DNA of 44,245 nt from Acetoanaerobium pronyense (GCF_017874355.1 NZ_JAGGLI010000026.1:1-44245), one strand, 5' to 3'; shown: positions 1-9,757, numbered from the stretch's first letter. Made by a program: numbers and translations. Notes: generated from the letters alone by a model not told the origin.

Positions 1-94
1 AACATTTACATTTCTGAATGTCTTTAATAATCTAGGATTTTTAATTTTTAGGGTTCATCGTTCAAAAAACGCCTTTTCCCGACAGCCCCTTTTT

Positions 95-3000
95 TTATAC
101 TTTTACATCTCTTTTTAAAACTTTTTTAATCTTTATAGAAAGGTCATCAAACAAGCTATATACAACTGGAATAAATGACAGGGTAAATACTGTAGAGAGG
201 GTAAGTCCTCCTATTACAACTATAGCAAGTGGAGCTATAGTATTTCCACCTTCAGCTCCTCCTATAGCGATTGGAACTAGCCCAAGCACTGTAGTTAATG
301 TGGTCATCATTATTGGTCTAAATCTGTCTTTTACTGCCTTGATTATAGCCTCAGTCCTGCTACTTAAAGCTCCTCTTGTCTGATTTATATAATCTATAAG
401 AACTATCGCATTGTTTACAACTATCCCAGCAAGCATTATGATTCCTATAAATGCAGGAACTGATAGCGCTTTTCCAGTTATAAACAGTCCTATAAACCCT
501 CCAGAAAGAGCAAAAGGAACGGATAGTATTACAGTAAATGGATGAAGCAAAGATTCAAACTGAGAAGCCAGAATCATATATACTATAATTATGGATAATA
601 CAAGAGCAAGTATCAGCCCTGAAAATGCCTCTGCCATCTGTTCTTGTTCTCCTGAAAAACTGTAGGTATATCCATCTGGCATAGGATATCTTTCAAGCTC
701 TTTTTCTATATCAGATACAACAGAGCCTAGATCTCTTCCGTATATTCCAGAAGTTACGCTTATTGTCCTTACCTGACTTGATCTTCTTATTTGAGTAGGA
801 GAGTTTCCAAACTCCACATCAGCTATTTGTCCAAGTGTCACTATTCTCCCTGTGGAAGTAAGAATTTCTATTTGCTTCATATTTTCAACAGAACTCTTTA
901 CAGATTCGTCTAGTGAAACTATTACATCTATTTCGCTATCCATCATCTTAAGGGAAGTGGCTCTTACCCCTTCTATGGAAGCTCTTAATGAGTTTGCAAC
1001 CTCAGCTGCACTCACTCCATAAATAGAAGCCCTACTTCTGTCAATTACTACCCTAGCTTCGGGATCTCCATCTTCAACACCTATTGATACTTCAGATGTT
1101 CCAGGTACATTTCTCATTATATCCCTAAACTGAGTTGCTATTTCTTCAAGGGTTTCAAGGTTATCTCCCTTTATATCTATGCTTATAGGAGTCCCTCCGC
1201 CAAAGCCTCCTGACATAGCTGAGGTTTCACTTACTGTTATTTCAGCTCCTGCTATAGACTGGGTTTCTCTTCTTACCCATTGGACGATTTCTGTAGTTTC
1301 TCTTTCCCTTTCAGATATAGGTTTTAAGTTGACATTTACATTTGAAGTATTAGAAGCCGTAAGGTTAAATCCACTGCTTCCTCCTACTCTTGTAAATACT
1401 CTAGATTTTTCAGGTATTTGATTGACTATGTCTTCAACTTTTCTTACCATTTCATCGGTTTCATTTATGCTAGCACCAAATGGCATTTCTACCTGAACTG
1501 AAAAGCTTCCTTCATCTTCCATAGGGAAAAACTCACTTCCCACCATAGTAACGAGAAATAATGAAGAAATCAAAACTACAAGAGCTATAATTACAGATAT
1601 TAATCTATGTCTTAAAGCTGATTTTAATAAAGAAGAATAGAAATCATTTACTCCATCAATTGCCTTGGAAAACCCATCTAAAATAATTCCAAGTCCTATT
1701 CCTTTTCTTTTTCTAGTCTTTTGCTCTCCCACTCTAAGTATTTTTGAAGAGAGCATAGGAACTACTGTTAGTGCTATTACCAGAGATGCTAGAAGTGAAA
1801 ATGTAACTGTATAGGAAAGCTGTTTGAATATAATTGCAGTAAATCCTTCCACAAATACTATAGGCAAAAATACTGCAACTGTAGTCATAGTGGATGCAAA
1901 AACTGCCATTCCCACCTGTTTCGCTCCCTCAACGGAAGCCTTTTTAATATCTTTCCCCTCTTCTGCAAGTCTGTATATGTTTTCAAGTACCACTATGGAG
2001 TTGTCCACAAGAAGCCCTACTCCAAGGGCAAGTCCCCCAAGTGAAATAAGGTTGATACTAAGGTCTCCAAAATACATAAGAGCAAAGGTACTTATAATAG
2101 ATACTGGTATTGCTATGGCAACAATAAATGTAGATCTGATATTTCTAAGGAACAGAAATAATATTATAACTGCAAGGAGACCTCCATAAAGAGCACTCTT
2201 TGTAACATTACTTATAGAGCTATTTATAAACTCACTTTGGTCCACTGCAATTTCCATTGTGATATCTGGAAATTCACTTCTCAGCTTTCCAATCTCTTCT
2301 ATGACTCTTTGAGCAACTATTACCGTGTTTGCTACAGATTGCTTTGTGATACTTAGTCCAATGCTCGTCTCCCCATTAAATCTTGAAAGAGAACTTACAT
2401 CCTTAAACTGAAGGTCTACCTCAGCTATATCGACCATCCTTATTGCTTCTCCGGTCCTTAGAGTGATTGGAAGATTCTTTATTTCTTCTATTGAAGAAAA
2501 TTCTCCCATAGTTCTTATAAGGAGCTCTTGATTCCCTCTTTGAACCCTTCCTCCAGGAAGATTTAGGTTTTCGCTTCTTAATATATTTTGAACCTGAGCC
2601 ACACTTATGCCGTATTGAGACATTCTCACAGGGTCAAGCTTTACCCTCACTTCCCTCTCCTGACCTCCAAAGGAATCCACAGAAGCTACTCCTTCAAGTC
2701 TTTCAAGTCTACTTATGATATTGTCCTCTATAATAGACTGAAGTCTGTCTACAGGCATATCAGCCGCCATGCTCAGCTCGATTATAGGCATAGCATTTGG
2801 GTCTATCTTAAGTACCAGAGGCGATGATGCTCCATCAGGAAGTGCCCCTTTCACTAGGTCTACTTTTTCCCTCATATCCAGGGCTGCAAAATCCATATCT
2901 GTGCCGTATTCAAACTGCACCACTATTATAGAAGTCCCCTCGCTTGAAAAGGATTCTACCATATTAAGATTGGAAACAGTTGATACTGCCTGTTCTATAG

Positions 3001-3196
3001 GTCTTGTTACAAGGGTTTCCATTTCCTGTGGTGCAACACCCGGATAATCAACTGTTACTATGGCAACCGGAACCTCTATCTGAGGATAAAGGTCAACTGG
3101 AAGTCTAGAAAGGGATACAAAACCCAAAAGAATCGCTATAAACATGAACATAAGGGTGGTAACAGGTCTTTTTACAGACATTCCAGAAACAAACAT
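95..3196 (-). CDS. RND-family efflux pump (AcrB/SwrC-like)
   Basis: A 1033-residue inner-membrane proton-driven exporter of the HAE/AcrB superfamily, full length. The architecture is visible: a first membrane helix (about residues 10-30), a large extracytoplasmic domain, helices from about 335 with the TM4 motif GVGLLVDNSIVVLENIYR (Asp398), a second large domain and a C-terminal helix bundle with AGIVVNNAIVLIDY. The AcrB relay pair Asp-Asp is Asp-Asn here and the TM10 Lys is Asn; I recall this variant from many non-proteobacterial members. The start ATG immediately follows the adaptor stop (TAGATG) and is preceded by GGGAGG. It is the third gene of tetR-adaptor-pump. With no outer membrane expected, it probably exports lipophilic compounds from the membrane, like Bacillus SwrC. 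Substrate unknown. Confidence 0.95.
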   Translation of the reverse strand: MFVSGMSVKRPVTTLMFMFIAILLGFVSLSRLPVDLYPQIEVPVAIVTVDYPGVAPQEMETLVTRPIEQAVSTVSNLNMVESFSSEGTSIIVVQFEYGTDMDFAALDMREKVDLVKGALPDGASSPLVLKIDPNAMPIIELSMAADMPVDRLQSIIEDNIISRLERLEGVASVDSFGGQEREVRVKLDPVRMSQYGISVAQVQNILRSENLNLPGGRVQRGNQELLIRTMGEFSSIEEIKNLPITLRTGEAIRMVDIAEVDLQFKDVSSLSRFNGETSIGLSITKQSVANTVIVAQRVIEEIGKLRSEFPDITMEIAVDQSEFINSSISNVTKSALYGGLLAVIILFLFLRNIRSTFIVAIAIPVSIISTFALMYFGDLSINLISLGGLALGVGLLVDNSIVVLENIYRLAEEGKDIKKASVEGAKQVGMAVFASTMTTVAVFLPIVFVEGFTAIIFKQLSYTVTFSLLASLVIALTVVPMLSSKILRVGEQKTRKRKGIGLGIILDGFSKAIDGVNDFYSSLLKSALRHRLISVIIALVVLISSLFLVTMVGSEFFPMEDEGSFSVQVEMPFGASINETDEMVRKVEDIVNQIPEKSRVFTRVGGSSGFNLTASNTSNVNVNLKPISERERETTEIVQWVRRETQSIAGAEITVSETSAMSGGFGGGTPISIDIKGDNLETLEEIATQFRDIMRNVPGTSEVSIGVEDGDPEARVVIDRSRASIYGVSAAEVANSLRASIEGVRATSLKMMDSEIDVIVSLDESVKSSVENMKQIEILTSTGRIVTLGQIADVEFGNSPTQIRRSSQVRTISVTSGIYGRDLGSVVSDIEKELERYPMPDGYTYSFSGEQEQMAEAFSGLILALVLSIIIVYMILASQFESLLHPFTVILSVPFALSGGFIGLFITGKALSVPAFIGIIMLAGIVVNNAIVLIDYINQTRGALSSRTEAIIKAVKDRFRPIMMTTLTTVLGLVPIAIGGAEGGNTIAPLAIVVIGGLTLSTVFTLSFIPVVYSLFDDLSIKIKKVLKRDVKV

Positions 3197-4360
3197 CTAA
3201 TTACCTCCCTGACTCACTATAATTATTTTAGTTCCATCATCTAAGAAGTTTTGACCCTTTGAAATTATTGTCTCCCCTACTTCTATACCACTTAATATCT
3301 CTATATGCTCACCATCATCAAGTCCTGTCTCTACAACCTGCATTTTTGCTCTATCTCCTTCAGTAGTAAAGACAACACTTTGTCCATCTTTTATAGTGAC
3401 AGCAGATGAAGGGATAGTTACGGTATTTGAGCTTACTTGAGTAGCTATACTTATCTCTCCAAACATCCCAGCCATAACCTCTGATGGTGCATTATTAACT
3501 TTTATTTCAAGGGGATATGTAAGACTTCCTTGATTAGGAGGAAGTATCACCTGAACAGTACCAGTTAAAATAACGTCAGAGGCTGATCTAACTCTTATTT
3601 GAATCTGATCTCCAACTTTAAAATAGTTGATAAGATTTTCAGGTATATTACTATCCATTATAAGTGAATCCAAATTTGATATTGTAAGTGAAGGTCCACC
3701 ACTGGCAACATTTCCCTGAGTAATATTTAATCTAGTAACCACTCCTGAAATTGGAGCTCTTACAGTATAATCAGCAAGACCAGTTTGTGCGTCTAAAAGA
3801 GCTGCCCTTGCATTTTCAAGAGAAACCTGAGCCTGAAAAACCTGGGAGTTTGCAATTTCAATATTTACATCAGATGCCCCAAGCTCTGCCTGCTCAAGCT
3901 GATTGAGTGGAACTGCCCCAGCCTCATAAAGTTGCTTTGTTCTTTCAAGGTTTACTAGGGCATTTTCATGTTGCTCCTGTGTTCTTCTAAAAGAAGCTTG
4001 GGCTGATTCTACAGCTGCCTCTGCGCTTTTTATAGCAGACTCTGCATTTCTAACTGCAGATGCCACGTTTTGAGAATCTATTGTAAAAAGCACTTGATTC
4101 TTACTTACTCTTTGTCCTTCTCTCACATTTAGAGATGTTACCTTACCCATCACCTTTGGAACTACATCTACAGTATCAGATGCCCTAAAAGCACCTGTAA
4201 TTGTAGTATTTAAAGAAATATCTCTAAGTTCAGATACAGTTGTTTCCACAGAAACACTCTTCTCCTCTTGCTCCTCTAAAACTACTTCATTTGAGCAACC
4301 CATAAGTGCAAGACTCATAAATACAAGGACCATAACTCCTGCGATAATTCGTTTTTTCAT
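3197..4360 (-). CDS. RND efflux adaptor, membrane-fusion lipoprotein
   Basis: A 387-residue HlyD/AcrA-type periplasmic-adaptor (membrane-fusion) protein. The N-terminus has a lysine start, a hydrophobic stretch and a lipobox ending LMGC (Cys22), so it is probably lipid-anchored outside the membrane. A biotinyl-lipoyl half follows (VVPKVMGKVTSLNVREGQRV), then a long Ala/Glu/Gln-rich alpha-hairpin (about 105-195), the second lipoyl half (YTVRAPISGVVTRLNITQG) and C-terminal beta domains. SD AAGGAGG precedes the ATG. It lies 13 bp after tetR and directly abuts the pump gene, so the three are one operon under the TetR operator at 5007-5030. It couples to the RND trimer. Confidence 0.93.
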   Translation of the reverse strand: MKKRIIAGVMVLVFMSLALMGCSNEVVLEEQEEKSVSVETTVSELRDISLNTTITGAFRASDTVDVVPKVMGKVTSLNVREGQRVSKNQVLFTIDSQNVASAVRNAESAIKSAEAAVESAQASFRRTQEQHENALVNLERTKQLYEAGAVPLNQLEQAELGASDVNIEIANSQVFQAQVSLENARAALLDAQTGLADYTVRAPISGVVTRLNITQGNVASGGPSLTISNLDSLIMDSNIPENLINYFKVGDQIQIRVRSASDVILTGTVQVILPPNQGSLTYPLEIKVNNAPSEVMAGMFGEISIATQVSSNTVTIPSSAVTIKDGQSVVFTTEGDRAKMQVVETGLDDGEHIEILSGIEVGETIISKGQNFLDDGTKIIIVSQGGN

Positions 4361-4373
4361 TTATCCATCCTCC

Positions 4374-4979
4374 TTATTTTTTGCCTACTCCATTGATAAA
4401 TATATCAATTGTCGTTTTTATATCCCTTTGCATCTTTTCACGTGAATTTTCATTGCTATGAGCATGCTCCATAAATAGAATAAAAATCATTCCAGAAAAG
4501 CTTCTAATAGCACTATGAGAATCTATATCCTCTCTAAAATCCCCTGATTTTATATAATCCTCATAAGTACTTGAAAGTATGCTCTCTACTTTTTCGCATA
4601 TGTATTTGTCAAAGAGCTCTTTTATTTCCATATGAAAGGAAAGCTCATGTATGACAATTTTAAAAAGATTTCTATACTTAACCCATAAATCATATCTATT
4701 CATAGATACTTCATACAAAAAATCTTGCCCATTTTTCTTAGCCCTTGTAAGTTCAATAAGAGGCTTTATAGCTATATCTTCTGAAAACATCTCAATTCCG
4801 TATTTTACAAGTCTCACCAGAAGCTCTTTCTTTGTACTGAAGTATCTAAATACAGTGCCTTCTGATACTCCTGCCTTTTTTGCTATCTCACTTGTAGAAG
4901 CTGCAGAATAACCCTTTTCAGAAAAAATCTCCCCAGCAGCAAGCATAATCTTTTGTTCGGTCTGCTCAGACTTTTTCAT
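4374..4979 (-). CDS. TetR/AcrR-family transcriptional repressor
   Basis: A 201-residue regulator with the N-terminal TetR helix-turn-helix: residues 12-50 read IMLAAGEIFSEKGYSAAST, SEIAKKAGVSEGTVFRYF, then STKKELL. The C-terminal ligand-binding domain is variable. It is the first gene of the efflux operon, and a near-perfect palindrome of TetR type lies 28 bp upstream of its start. It most likely represses itself and the pump until a pump substrate binds. The ATG has two upstream purine tracts, AAGGAGG only 1 nt from the ATG and AAAGGAG about 12 nt away. Neither is ideally spaced, which may keep its level low. The specific inducer cannot be read from sequence. Confidence 0.93.
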   Translation of the reverse strand: MKKSEQTEQKIMLAAGEIFSEKGYSAASTSEIAKKAGVSEGTVFRYFSTKKELLVRLVKYGIEMFSEDIAIKPLIELTRAKKNGQDFLYEVSMNRYDLWVKYRNLFKIVIHELSFHMEIKELFDKYICEKVESILSSTYEDYIKSGDFREDIDSHSAIRSFSGMIFILFMEHAHSNENSREKMQRDIKTTIDIFINGVGKK

Positions 4980-5006
4980 ACCTCCTTGTTTCTCCTTTCA
5001 AAATAT

Positions 5007-5030
5007 AAAAGTGAGTAAGTACTCACTTTT
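5007..5030. promoter_or_regulatory. TetR-type operator palindrome
   Basis: Perfect 11-bp arms, AAAAGTGAGTA and TACTCACTTTT, separated by AG. The core GTGAGTA/TACTCAC is typical of TetR/AcrR operators. It lies just downstream of the predicted start point of the tetR-adaptor-pump operon, where a bound repressor would block initiation. Confidence 0.8.
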
Positions 5031-5043
5031 TTTAGGTTTCTCT

Positions 5044-5072
5044 ATTTTATAATACATATTATCTATTTACAA
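5044..5072 (-). promoter_or_regulatory. Promoter of tetR-RND efflux operon
   Basis: On the minus strand, -35 TTGTAA (5067-5072), a 17-bp spacer and -10 TAAAAT (5044-5049). Transcription would start near 5037, about 7 bp before the operator. The degV promoter at 40904-40932 uses the same two hexamers and spacing. Confidence 0.6.
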
Positions 5073-5148
5073 TATAAATTTCTATAAAATATCTAATTTT
5101 TAATCTATTTCTAATCTAGTTTTAACAAACTACTTTATAATTTAAGTA

Positions 5149-5179
5149 CAAAAAAACCTGATGCTCTATAGCACCAGGT
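5149..5179 (-). terminator. Intrinsic terminator of the stalk-domain gene
   Basis: Minus-strand arms ACCTGGTGCT and AGCATCAGGT (one mismatch) with loop ATAG, followed by seven Ts. It lies 22 bp after the stop of the stalk-domain gene. Confidence 0.85.
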
Positions 5180-5200
5180 CTAGTTTTGCATATATTAACT

Positions 5201-6031
5201 TTAATTACTTTGATATATCTTTGCAAATTCCTCATATGGAACTGGAGTCATAGCTGTAGTACCTCTTCCATCTGAAGAAGTCTCTCTTAGAAATACAATG
5301 TTTCTATTGTTGTATCTTAACTCCTCAATCATAAAATTACTTTTAATAAACTCTGTATCTATTGATACTGCGTTTCCAGATACAGTATAGCTTCCTTTTC
5401 CTTCTTTTTTAGAAGTAAGGTTTTTTATATCTATGGTCATGTTATTGTTAAACTGAATTGCAAATCTTTCACCCTTCATGTTTTCAGCCACATAAATCCC
5501 TGCTATTATATTTGATTTCTGAGATGTATCTTTGGGTGGCACTGGTGAAGGCACTGTAACTATTGGGTCAAATATATCTGGAATTCCACCATTTACGGTC
5601 TTTACAGATGCTATGTAATTCACCCCATCCCAGTTTACCTCAGCACCAAGATATCTAGATACAAAAGCTAGGGGAACCATTGTTCTGCTATTTATTATTT
5701 GAACTGGAGTATCCATATTAACGCTTTCTCCATTAACTCTTGCTCCTGTTTTTCCAATAAAAAGTTCTACAGACAAATCTCCTTTTTTTCCTGTAACCTT
5801 CTGCTCAGGTTCATTCCAGTTTACCTCTTCTGCTCCAAGAGCAGTGAAAAGTACATTAAAAGGAACCATTGTTCTGCTATTTCTTATAACTGCAGGCTGA
5901 TCCGTCACTAAAGGGGTTCCATCTACAAAAACCTGGACAGTAGAGGGAACTGCAAGAGATACTGTAGCTGTAAAAACACTAACTGCTGCTAAAAATCCTA
6001 TAGTTATAAGACCTTGTAAAAACCTATTCAT
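5201..6031 (-). CDS. Secreted copper-amine-oxidase N-terminal-like (stalk) domain protein
   Basis: A 276-residue exported protein. The N-terminus (residues 1-28, MNRFLQGLITIGFLAAV then a stretch ending SLAVPS) is a signal peptide. Residues about 31-150 hold two halves of the Cu-amine-oxidase N-terminal / stalk domain: FVDGTPLV, NSRTMVPFNVLFTALGAEVNW-like, VNGESV, NSRTMVPLAFVSRYLGAEVNWD. This domain is common in clostridial surface proteins and carries no oxidase activity by itself. A short Pro/Ser linker (about 160-175) leads to a C-terminal beta-rich region (about 178-276) I do not recognise. It is monocistronic, with SD AGGAGG, its own extended -10 promoter and its own terminator. Role unknown; probably cell-surface. 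Confidence 0.85.
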   Translation of the reverse strand: MNRFLQGLITIGFLAAVSVFTATVSLAVPSTVQVFVDGTPLVTDQPAVIRNSRTMVPFNVLFTALGAEEVNWNEPEQKVTGKKGDLSVELFIGKTGARVNGESVNMDTPVQIINSRTMVPLAFVSRYLGAEVNWDGVNYIASVKTVNGGIPDIFDPIVTVPSPVPPKDTSQKSNIIAGIYVAENMKGERFAIQFNNNMTIDIKNLTSKKEGKGSYTVSGNAVSIDTEFIKSNFMIEELRYNNRNIVFLRETSSDGRGTTAMTPVPYEEFAKIYQSN

Positions 6032-6112
6032 AAAAGACCTCCTAATAATCTAATCATTTATATTTAATTCATTTTGTAAACAATATTTTTTTCCCTATTC
6101 ACTTTATAAATG

Positions 6113-6121
6113 ATTATATCA
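6113..6121 (-). promoter_or_regulatory. Extended -10 promoter of the stalk-domain gene
   Basis: The minus strand reads TGATATAAT, an extended -10 element (TGnTATAAT), about 85 bp upstream of the start codon. No good -35 hexamer is seen at 17 bp. The same nine bases form the promoter of the NlpC/P60 gene at 9629-9637. Confidence 0.55.
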
Positions 6122-6158
6122 CAAAGTGCAGCCTTTTCTATTACAGTTTCTTAACACT

Positions 6159-7361
6159 CTATTCATATCTAAGGGCTTCTATCGGGTCAAGCTTTGCTGC
6201 CCTATTTGCAGGATAAAGCCCAAAAAACATTCCCACAACTGCAGAAAATACCACAGCTATTACTACTATTGCTGGAGATATTACTGGGGGAATCTTCAAA
6301 AAAAGTGATATTGATGATGAAATCGCAACCCCTATTGTAGTACCAATAATTCCTCCAGTTGCAGAAACTATCATAGCCTCAATCAAAAACTGAAAAAGAA
6401 TATCTTTTCTTCTAGCACCAAGTGATTTTCTAATACCTATCTCTCTGGTTCTTTCTGTCACTGAAACCAGCATGATATTCATTATACCAATTCCCCCTAC
6501 AAGAAGAGAAATTGCAGCTATAGCCCCTATCGCCATAGAAAGAGTTCCGAGTATTGAATCTATACTTCCCTGCTGACCTGCTGTTGTCTCCATCATATAA
6601 AAGCCAGGTTCTCTTCCTTTTGATCTAGCTAAAATATTAGCAATTTGATTTCCCACTTCTATTGATGATTTTTCTTCATTTATTTTCATATCTATCATAC
6701 CCATATAATTTATCTGGGAAGGGAACATAGTATACGGCATATACATAGTCGTAGAATCTGATGTCATCATACTGTCAAATATAGAAGGTTCCGCTTCGTA
6801 TACTCCTGAAATCATCACATCAGTAGGTACTGAATCAAGGCTCACCCTTATAGTCTGTCCTACAACATCTATACTTCCAAATATATTTTCCGCCATCCTC
6901 TTATCAACAACAGCCACAGGTCTTCTTGACTTGACATCGGAATTTGTAAGGAATCTTCCTCTTATGATATTCATATTAACCATTTTCTCGTAACCGTCTG
7001 CAACCCCGCTTATATTTACTCTACCTGTCTTTCTACCCCTTGAGATATCAGAGGAAGAGCTTGCAGAAGGAGCAAGGTATTCTATATCATCTCCAAATCT
7101 AGTTTTAATATATTCTATATCTTCCAAAGTAAAAAAATCAGAGTCCCTCATTTCTTCCGAATAAGGCATATATATTACAACTCTGTTTTTTCCAAATGCT
7201 TCAAACTCTTTTGCAATTACAGCTCTTGAAGTCTCTCCAAGGGATGCGATTGCAATAACTGATGATATTCCTATTATAATTCCTAGCATAGTAAGGAATG
7301 ACCTCATTTTATTCGATTTTATACTGGAAAGAGCCAGCCTTATATTTTCAAATACCAACAT
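6159..7361 (-). CDS. ABC transporter permease, MacB/YknZ-like (MacB_PCD-FtsX)
   Basis: About 400 residues. It has an N-terminal membrane helix in [20 protein letters not shown], an extracytoplasmic MacB_PCD domain (about residues 50-265) and three C-terminal FtsX helices, with the linker [20 protein letters not shown] typical of the family. Upstream in-frame starts exist (7400), but ATG 7361 ([11 protein letters not shown]) is preceded by GGGAG and gives the usual N-terminus. It overlaps the ATPase gene by 14 bp, implying translational coupling. With the ATPase and adaptor it forms a MacAB/YknXYZ-type tripartite system, whose known members handle peptides, toxins or lipids outside the membrane. 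Substrate unknown. Confidence 0.93.
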   Translation of the reverse strand: MLVFENIRLALSSIKSNKMRSFLTMLGIIIGISSVIAIASLGETSRAVIAKEFEAFGKNRVVIYMPYSEEMRDSDFFTLEDIEYIKTRFGDDIEYLAPSASSSSDISRGRKTGRVNISGVADGYEKMVNMNIIRGRFLTNSDVKSRRPVAVVDKRMAENIFGSIDVVGQTIRVSLDSVPTDVMISGVYEAEPSIFDSMMTSDSTTMYMPYTMFPSQINYMGMIDMKINEEKSSIEVGNQIANILARSKGREPGFYMMETTAGQQGSIDSILGTLSMAIGAIAAISLLVGGIGIMNIMLVSVTERTREIGIRKSLGARRKDILFQFLIEAMIVSATGGIIGTTIGVAISSSISLFLKIPPVISPAIVVIAVVFSAVVGMFFGLYPANRAAKLDPIEALRYE

Positions 7362-8055
7362 TAAAGCTTTCTCTCCCTTCATCTTTGATGATTTCACCAT
7401 CTTTAAATGTAATTATCCTATCTGTATATTCTGCTATATCCCTTTCATGTGTTACTATTATTACAGTTTTCCCCTCACTGTTTAGCTGCCTGAAAAGCTC
7501 CATTATTTCTTTGCTAGAGCTCGAATCAAGATTTCCAGTAGGCTCATCTGCAAGAATTATTGATGGATTATTTGCAAGAGCTCGTGCTATAGCAACCCTT
7601 TGTTTTTGGCCTCCTGAAAGTTCATTTGGAAGATGGTATATCCGGTCCCCAAGTCCAACTATTTCCAGCATAGACTTGGCTCTTTCTCTTCTTTCGCTCG
7701 AAGAAATCTTTCCATAAATCAAAGGAAGTTCTACATTCTTTAGTGAAGTAGTTCTTGGAATAAGATTGAATGCCTGAAATACAAATCCAATCTTTTGATT
7801 TCTAATATATGACAAATCATTTTCAGTCTTTTCCTTTATATCTATTCCTTCTAAAAAATATTCCCCTGCTGTAGGTCTATCTAAGCAGCCTATTATATTC
7901 ATAAACGTTGATTTCCCAGAGCCTGAAGAACCCATTATTGCTATAAATTCTCCCTCTGTAATATTAAGACTAACTCCCCTAAGAGCCTTTACCTCAATAT
8001 CTCCCATTTTATATGTCTTCTGGAGGTTTTCCACCTTTATAACTAAGTTTTCCAT
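7348..8055 (-). CDS. ABC transporter ATPase, MacB/LolD/YknY-like
   Basis: A 235-residue nucleotide-binding subunit. Walker A is [15 protein letters not shown] (from residue 38), the Q-loop lies in [14 protein letters not shown], the signature is [15 protein letters not shown], Walker B is [11 protein letters not shown] and the H-loop is [13 protein letters not shown]. The sequence around the signature and [16 protein letters not shown] places it in the LolD/MacB/FtsE-like group. Its ATG shares one base with the adaptor stop (TAATG), and its 3' end overlaps the permease. It energises the MacB-like permease at 6159-7361. Confidence 0.96.
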   Translation of the reverse strand: MENLVIKVENLQKTYKMGDIEVKALRGVSLNITEGEFIAIMGSSGSGKSTFMNIIGCLDRPTAGEYFLEGIDIKEKTENDLSYIRNQKIGFVFQAFNLIPRTTSLKNVELPLIYGKISSSERRERAKSMLEIVGLGDRIYHLPNELSGGQKQRVAIARALANNPSIILADEPTGNLDSSSSKEIMELFRQLNSEGKTVIIVTHERDIAEYTDRIITFKDGEIIKDEGRESFNVGI

Positions 8056-9362
8056 TACCTCATCTCCTGATTTGAAGCAGTCGCTACCTTCATTCCATCA
8101 ATTTTCTCCATAGTAGGGTTTAGAATGATTTCATCTCCTTCTATAAGGTCATTTGAAATTATTTCCGTATTCATATCTCCCTCTATTCCTATAGCAACTT
8201 TAATCTTATTAATTATGCCATCTCGCACAGCTAAAACATAACTTTCACCAGCTTCTTCAAGAATCGTCTCAAAAGGAACTACAAAGGTATTTTCTTTTCT
8301 ATCAATAAGTACTTTTCCTCTTGCACTTACACCTGCAATAAGTCTTGGATCATTTCCTTCTATATCAATTTCAACAGGAATAACCATTTCTCTTCCTCCC
8401 TGGTCCCTTGCTTCTCCAGTTGGAGATATTCTTGATACATATCCCTTTATAGAGTCAGAGCCAAGTATATCCGCACTTATTTCAACCTCCTGCCCTTCGC
8501 TAACTCTTGCAATATCAAATTCACTTATACTAACTATAAGCTTGAGATCCGAAAGGTTCTCTATGATAAACATAGGTCTATTTCCATCAGTATTTTGAGC
8601 ATTTCTTCCAAGTCTTGCATTTACCCTTGTTACAGTTCCTTCTATAGGGCTTTTGATGTTTAATCTCTCAAGGTCTTCTTCTTTTTGTTTTATAACATCC
8701 CTTTTTATTTCAAGAGATTTCTCTGTTGATGCTTTTGGCCTTGACTCTTCAATTGCCTTTTCAATGTCGTGTTTTGTTTTTCGTAAGGTTTCCTGAGCTA
8801 ACTCTACGGAAATATTTGCTCTTTCTAAAACGATCTCACTTTGTATAAGTTCTTCAAGAGGTATAGCTCCACTTTCATGGAGATTTTTCTTTATATTGAC
8901 CTGTCTTTGAGCCTCTTCCTGCTCTAAAATACTCTGCTCTAGTTGTACCTCTTGAGCTTTTATTGAAGTGTCTATATTCCCCGTAAGTGATTCTCTGCTT
9001 TGAAGGACAGCCAGTTCATAATCCTTCTTTGCCATTTCTATCTCTCTTTTTAAATCCTTTCCATCAAGGACCGCTAGCACTTGTCCTTTACTAACATAAT
9101 CCCCTTCTTTCACATTTATAGATATTATCTCATAGGAAAGAGAAGAAGATATCTCTGCACTATCCGTTCCTTTTATGGTACCTGTCACAGATAGACTTTT
9201 TTCTATATCGCCTTTTTCAAGGTTAACTGTTGATACATAAACATCCTCATCCTTACCTCTTCCAAATATACCAATTGCTAAAGCACTTATTAATGCTACT
9301 GCTAAAACACCTATTATTATTTTTTTTCTGGATAATTTTAAAAAGCTTTTTTTGTCTTTCAC
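8055..9362 (-). CDS. Membrane-fusion adaptor of MacAB/YknX-like ABC exporter
   Basis: An HlyD/MacA-family adaptor of about 435 residues. After a short cytoplasmic tail there is one membrane anchor ([20 protein letters not shown]). Lipoyl halves follow ([40 protein letters not shown]) around a long charged coiled-coil hairpin (about 110-235), then beta-barrel domains. The longest frame begins at a GTG at 9392 without an SD. I prefer GTG 9362 ([10 protein letters not shown]), which has AAGGGAG 11 bp upstream. First gene of adaptor-ATPase-permease. An inverted repeat lies at its promoter (9410-9432), but no regulator is adjacent. Confidence 0.9.
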   Translation of the reverse strand: MKDKKSFLKLSRKKIIIGVLAVALISALAIGIFGRGKDEDVYVSTVNLEKGDIEKSLSVTGTIKGTDSAEISSSLSYEIISINVKEGDYVSKGQVLAVLDGKDLKREIEMAKKDYELAVLQSRESLTGNIDTSIKAQEVQLEQSILEQEEAQRQVNIKKNLHESGAIPLEELIQSEIVLERANISVELAQETLRKTKHDIEKAIEESRPKASTEKSLEIKRDVIKQKEEDLERLNIKSPIEGTVTRVNARLGRNAQNTDGNRPMFIIENLSDLKLIVSISEFDIARVSEGQEVEISADILGSDSIKGYVSRISPTGEARDQGGREMVIPVEIDIEGNDPRLIAGVSARGKVLIDRKENTFVVPFETILEEAGESYVLAVRDGIINKIKVAIGIEGDMNTEIISNDLIEGDEIILNPTMEKIDGMKVATASNQEMR

Positions 9363-9409
9363 GATTAACTTTGCTCCCTTCACTTTTCTCACAATATATT
9401 AAGTTATGT

Positions 9410-9442
9410 GTGTACTATTTGTAGCAGTACACGTATATTATA
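9410..9442 (-). promoter_or_regulatory. Promoter and possible operator of the MacAB-like operon
   Basis: On the minus strand a TATAAT -10 box lies at 9437-9442 (no convincing -35). Directly downstream is an inverted repeat with 7-bp arms GTGTACT (9410-9416) and AGTACAC (9426-9432) and a 9-bp spacer. It covers the predicted start of transcription, a usual place for a repressor site. The protein that binds it is not identified. Confidence 0.45.
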
Positions 9443-9628
9443 ACTCAGTAAATGAGATTTGTTACTTAAAGGAAGAAAGTGTAAATAATTCGTAACTATT
9501 TTAGGGTAAAAGAAAAAAATTTTTATTTTATTAATATCTTTATACCATTGAAAATACTGGTTTTTAGATAGACAGATTTTATCCTGTTACTTTTCTGTAA
9601 CTAAAGCCTATTTTTAATATAAAATTTA
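9443..9628. other. AT-rich intergenic stretch without recognised features
   Basis: This is the middle of the divergent 395-bp gap between the MacA-like adaptor and the NlpC/P60 gene. I see no open frame with an SD, no terminator and no clear repeat in it. It is very AT-rich and may hold upstream promoter elements for both directions. Confidence 0.5.
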
Positions 9629-9637
9629 TGATATAAT
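9629..9637 (+). promoter_or_regulatory. Extended -10 promoter of the NlpC/P60 gene
   Basis: TGATATAAT matches an extended -10 element. Transcription would begin near 9644, giving an untranslated leader of about 114 nt. Confidence 0.6.
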
Positions 9638-9642
9638 CTTTC

Positions 9643-9757
9643 AGTACCCTTACCAAGATGTACTTGGGAACATGAAACTTTCTATAAGAAAATAGAAAGA
9701 ACTGGTTTTCATTAGAAAGCCTTTCAATACTAACCAGACAGTTTGGAGGAAATTTTT
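9643..9757 (+). promoter_or_regulatory. Structured 5' leader of NlpC/P60 gene (unassigned)
   Basis: This leader of about 114 nt can form several hairpins. AGTAC/GTACT (9643-9664) competes with CCAAG/CTTGG (9653-9667). CTTTCTAT/ATAGAAAG (9678-9685 with 9692-9699) has an AAGAAA loop. CTGGTT/AACCAG (9702-9707 with 9732-9737) ends 7 nt before the SD GGAGG (9745-9749). CTTTC and GAAAG each occur twice, allowing alternative partners. Many clostridial cell-wall hydrolase genes have riboswitch leaders (for example c-di-AMP ydaO), but I could not match this one to a known class. Confidence 0.35.

Noticed and set aside
1-94. Terminator after the RND pump gene
   Set aside because: There is a T-rich stretch and a 5-bp hairpin (ACATT/AATGT), but no GC-rich stem next to a T run. 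I see nothing I can support here.
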